Source of the DNA: Paracoccaceae bacterium
GTDB taxonomy: Bacteria > Pseudomonadota > Alphaproteobacteria > Rhodobacterales > Rhodobacteraceae
Direction: 5' to 3'
Assembly (NCBI GenBank): GCA_007123625.1
Contig: SKKS01000114.1
Location: 1-7,132, forward strand
DNA: 7,132 nt
In this document: one piece after another, positions 6,915 through 7,132 of the stretch
How the letters are laid out: the number at the start of each line of letters is the position of its first letter
How positions within the stretch are numbered: the first letter of the stretch is position 1
Position numbers and translations under genes: made by a program
Notes under the pieces: model-generated
Databases searched by the model: none
Told to the model about the DNA's origin: nothing
What the model saw: the letters and a program-made list of their open reading frames with translations, nothing else

Positions 6915-6937
6915 CTTGCGGTGACAGGTGATACCTA
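6910..6937 (+). promoter_or_regulatory. Candidate promoter of the DUF1178 gene
   Basis: TTGAAC (6910-6915) is followed after 16 bp by TACCTA (6932-6937). The -10 match is weak. Transcription would start near 6944, about 31 nt before the ATG. Confidence 0.3.
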
Positions 6938-6974
6938 TTGCAGACTCGGCAAGGGCCTACAGGACCGAAGGCGC

Positions 6975-7132
6975 ATGATCCGCTTCCTGCTCAAATGTGA
7001 CAAAGACCACCGATTCGAAAGCTGGTTCGCATCGAACGCGGCCTTCGACCAGTTGCAGGCGGCGGCGCACCTGTCGTGTGCCATCTGTGGCAGCGCCACG
7101 GTCGAAAAGGCGCTCATGGCGCCCGCCGTCGC
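6975..7132 (+). CDS. DUF1178 family protein, 5' part
   Basis: The first 52 residues of a small protein of the DUF1178 family (function unknown), cut by the right edge. The start MIRFLLKCDKDH is the family's usual N-terminus and has purine-rich GAAGG/AGGA upstream (6961-6971). Visible family features are KCDKDHRFESWF (7-18) and LSCAICGS (33-40), followed by VEKALMAPAV. Cys8, Cys35 and Cys38, perhaps with His12, resemble a small zinc-ribbon site; metal binding is inferred from spacing only. The gene is transcribed away from the peroxidase gene across a 138-bp shared promoter region. In related genomes I recall it as a conserved stand-alone housekeeping gene. Recognition of the family is strong despite truncation. 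Confidence 0.87.
   Translation, partial: MIRFLLKCDKDHRFESWFASNAAFDQLQAAAHLSCAICGSATVEKALMAPAV

Overview
The window is high-GC chromosomal DNA that looks like a Rhodobacteraceae (Alphaproteobacteria) genome. This rests on the protein styles (RecJ beginning around FLGVSASVTG, DUF1178 with CDKDHRFESWF, class II fructose-bisphosphatase GlpX), on the gene order hom-glpX-recJ, which I recall from that family, and on an intergenic motif (TATTTTTGGCAAGATGAAG) that I recall as frequent in Rhodobacterales intergenic DNA. All three are from memory, without a search.

Layout. Positions 1-554 are the end of an IS5-family (IS427-like) insertion sequence, transcribed leftward and cut by the window edge. Its transposase is split over two reading frames. 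About 120 bp of sparse intergenic DNA separates it from tRNA-Glu(UUC) (675-749, minus). From 831 to 5104, on the minus strand in transcription order, lie hom (homoserine dehydrogenase), a 239-bp spacer holding a hairpin and the recurrent motif, glpX (class II FBPase), and recJ (single-strand exonuclease). glpX and recJ are separated by 3 nt. From 5252 to 6836, also minus, is a two-gene unit: an exported glutathione-peroxidase-like protein and, 4 nt downstream with a GTG start, an exported CrtC/AttH-like lipocalin-fold protein. A compact divergent promoter region (6837-6974) separates this unit from a plus-strand DUF1178 gene that runs off the right edge.

How the genes fit. Hom feeds threonine, methionine and isoleucine synthesis, GlpX serves gluconeogenesis and the Calvin cycle, and RecJ acts in recombination and repair. 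They share transcription direction rather than an obvious pathway. The peroxidase/lipocalin pair is predicted to be exported and to be co-transcribed, so a shared envelope role (lipid or peroxide handling) is possible but unproven. No defence system, CRISPR array or clearly novel multi-gene system is visible. The more interesting features are small: the IS frame break with its hairpin, the hairpin-plus-motif intergenic module, the mirrored -35 boxes at 6894-6915, and the active-site change in the peroxidase.
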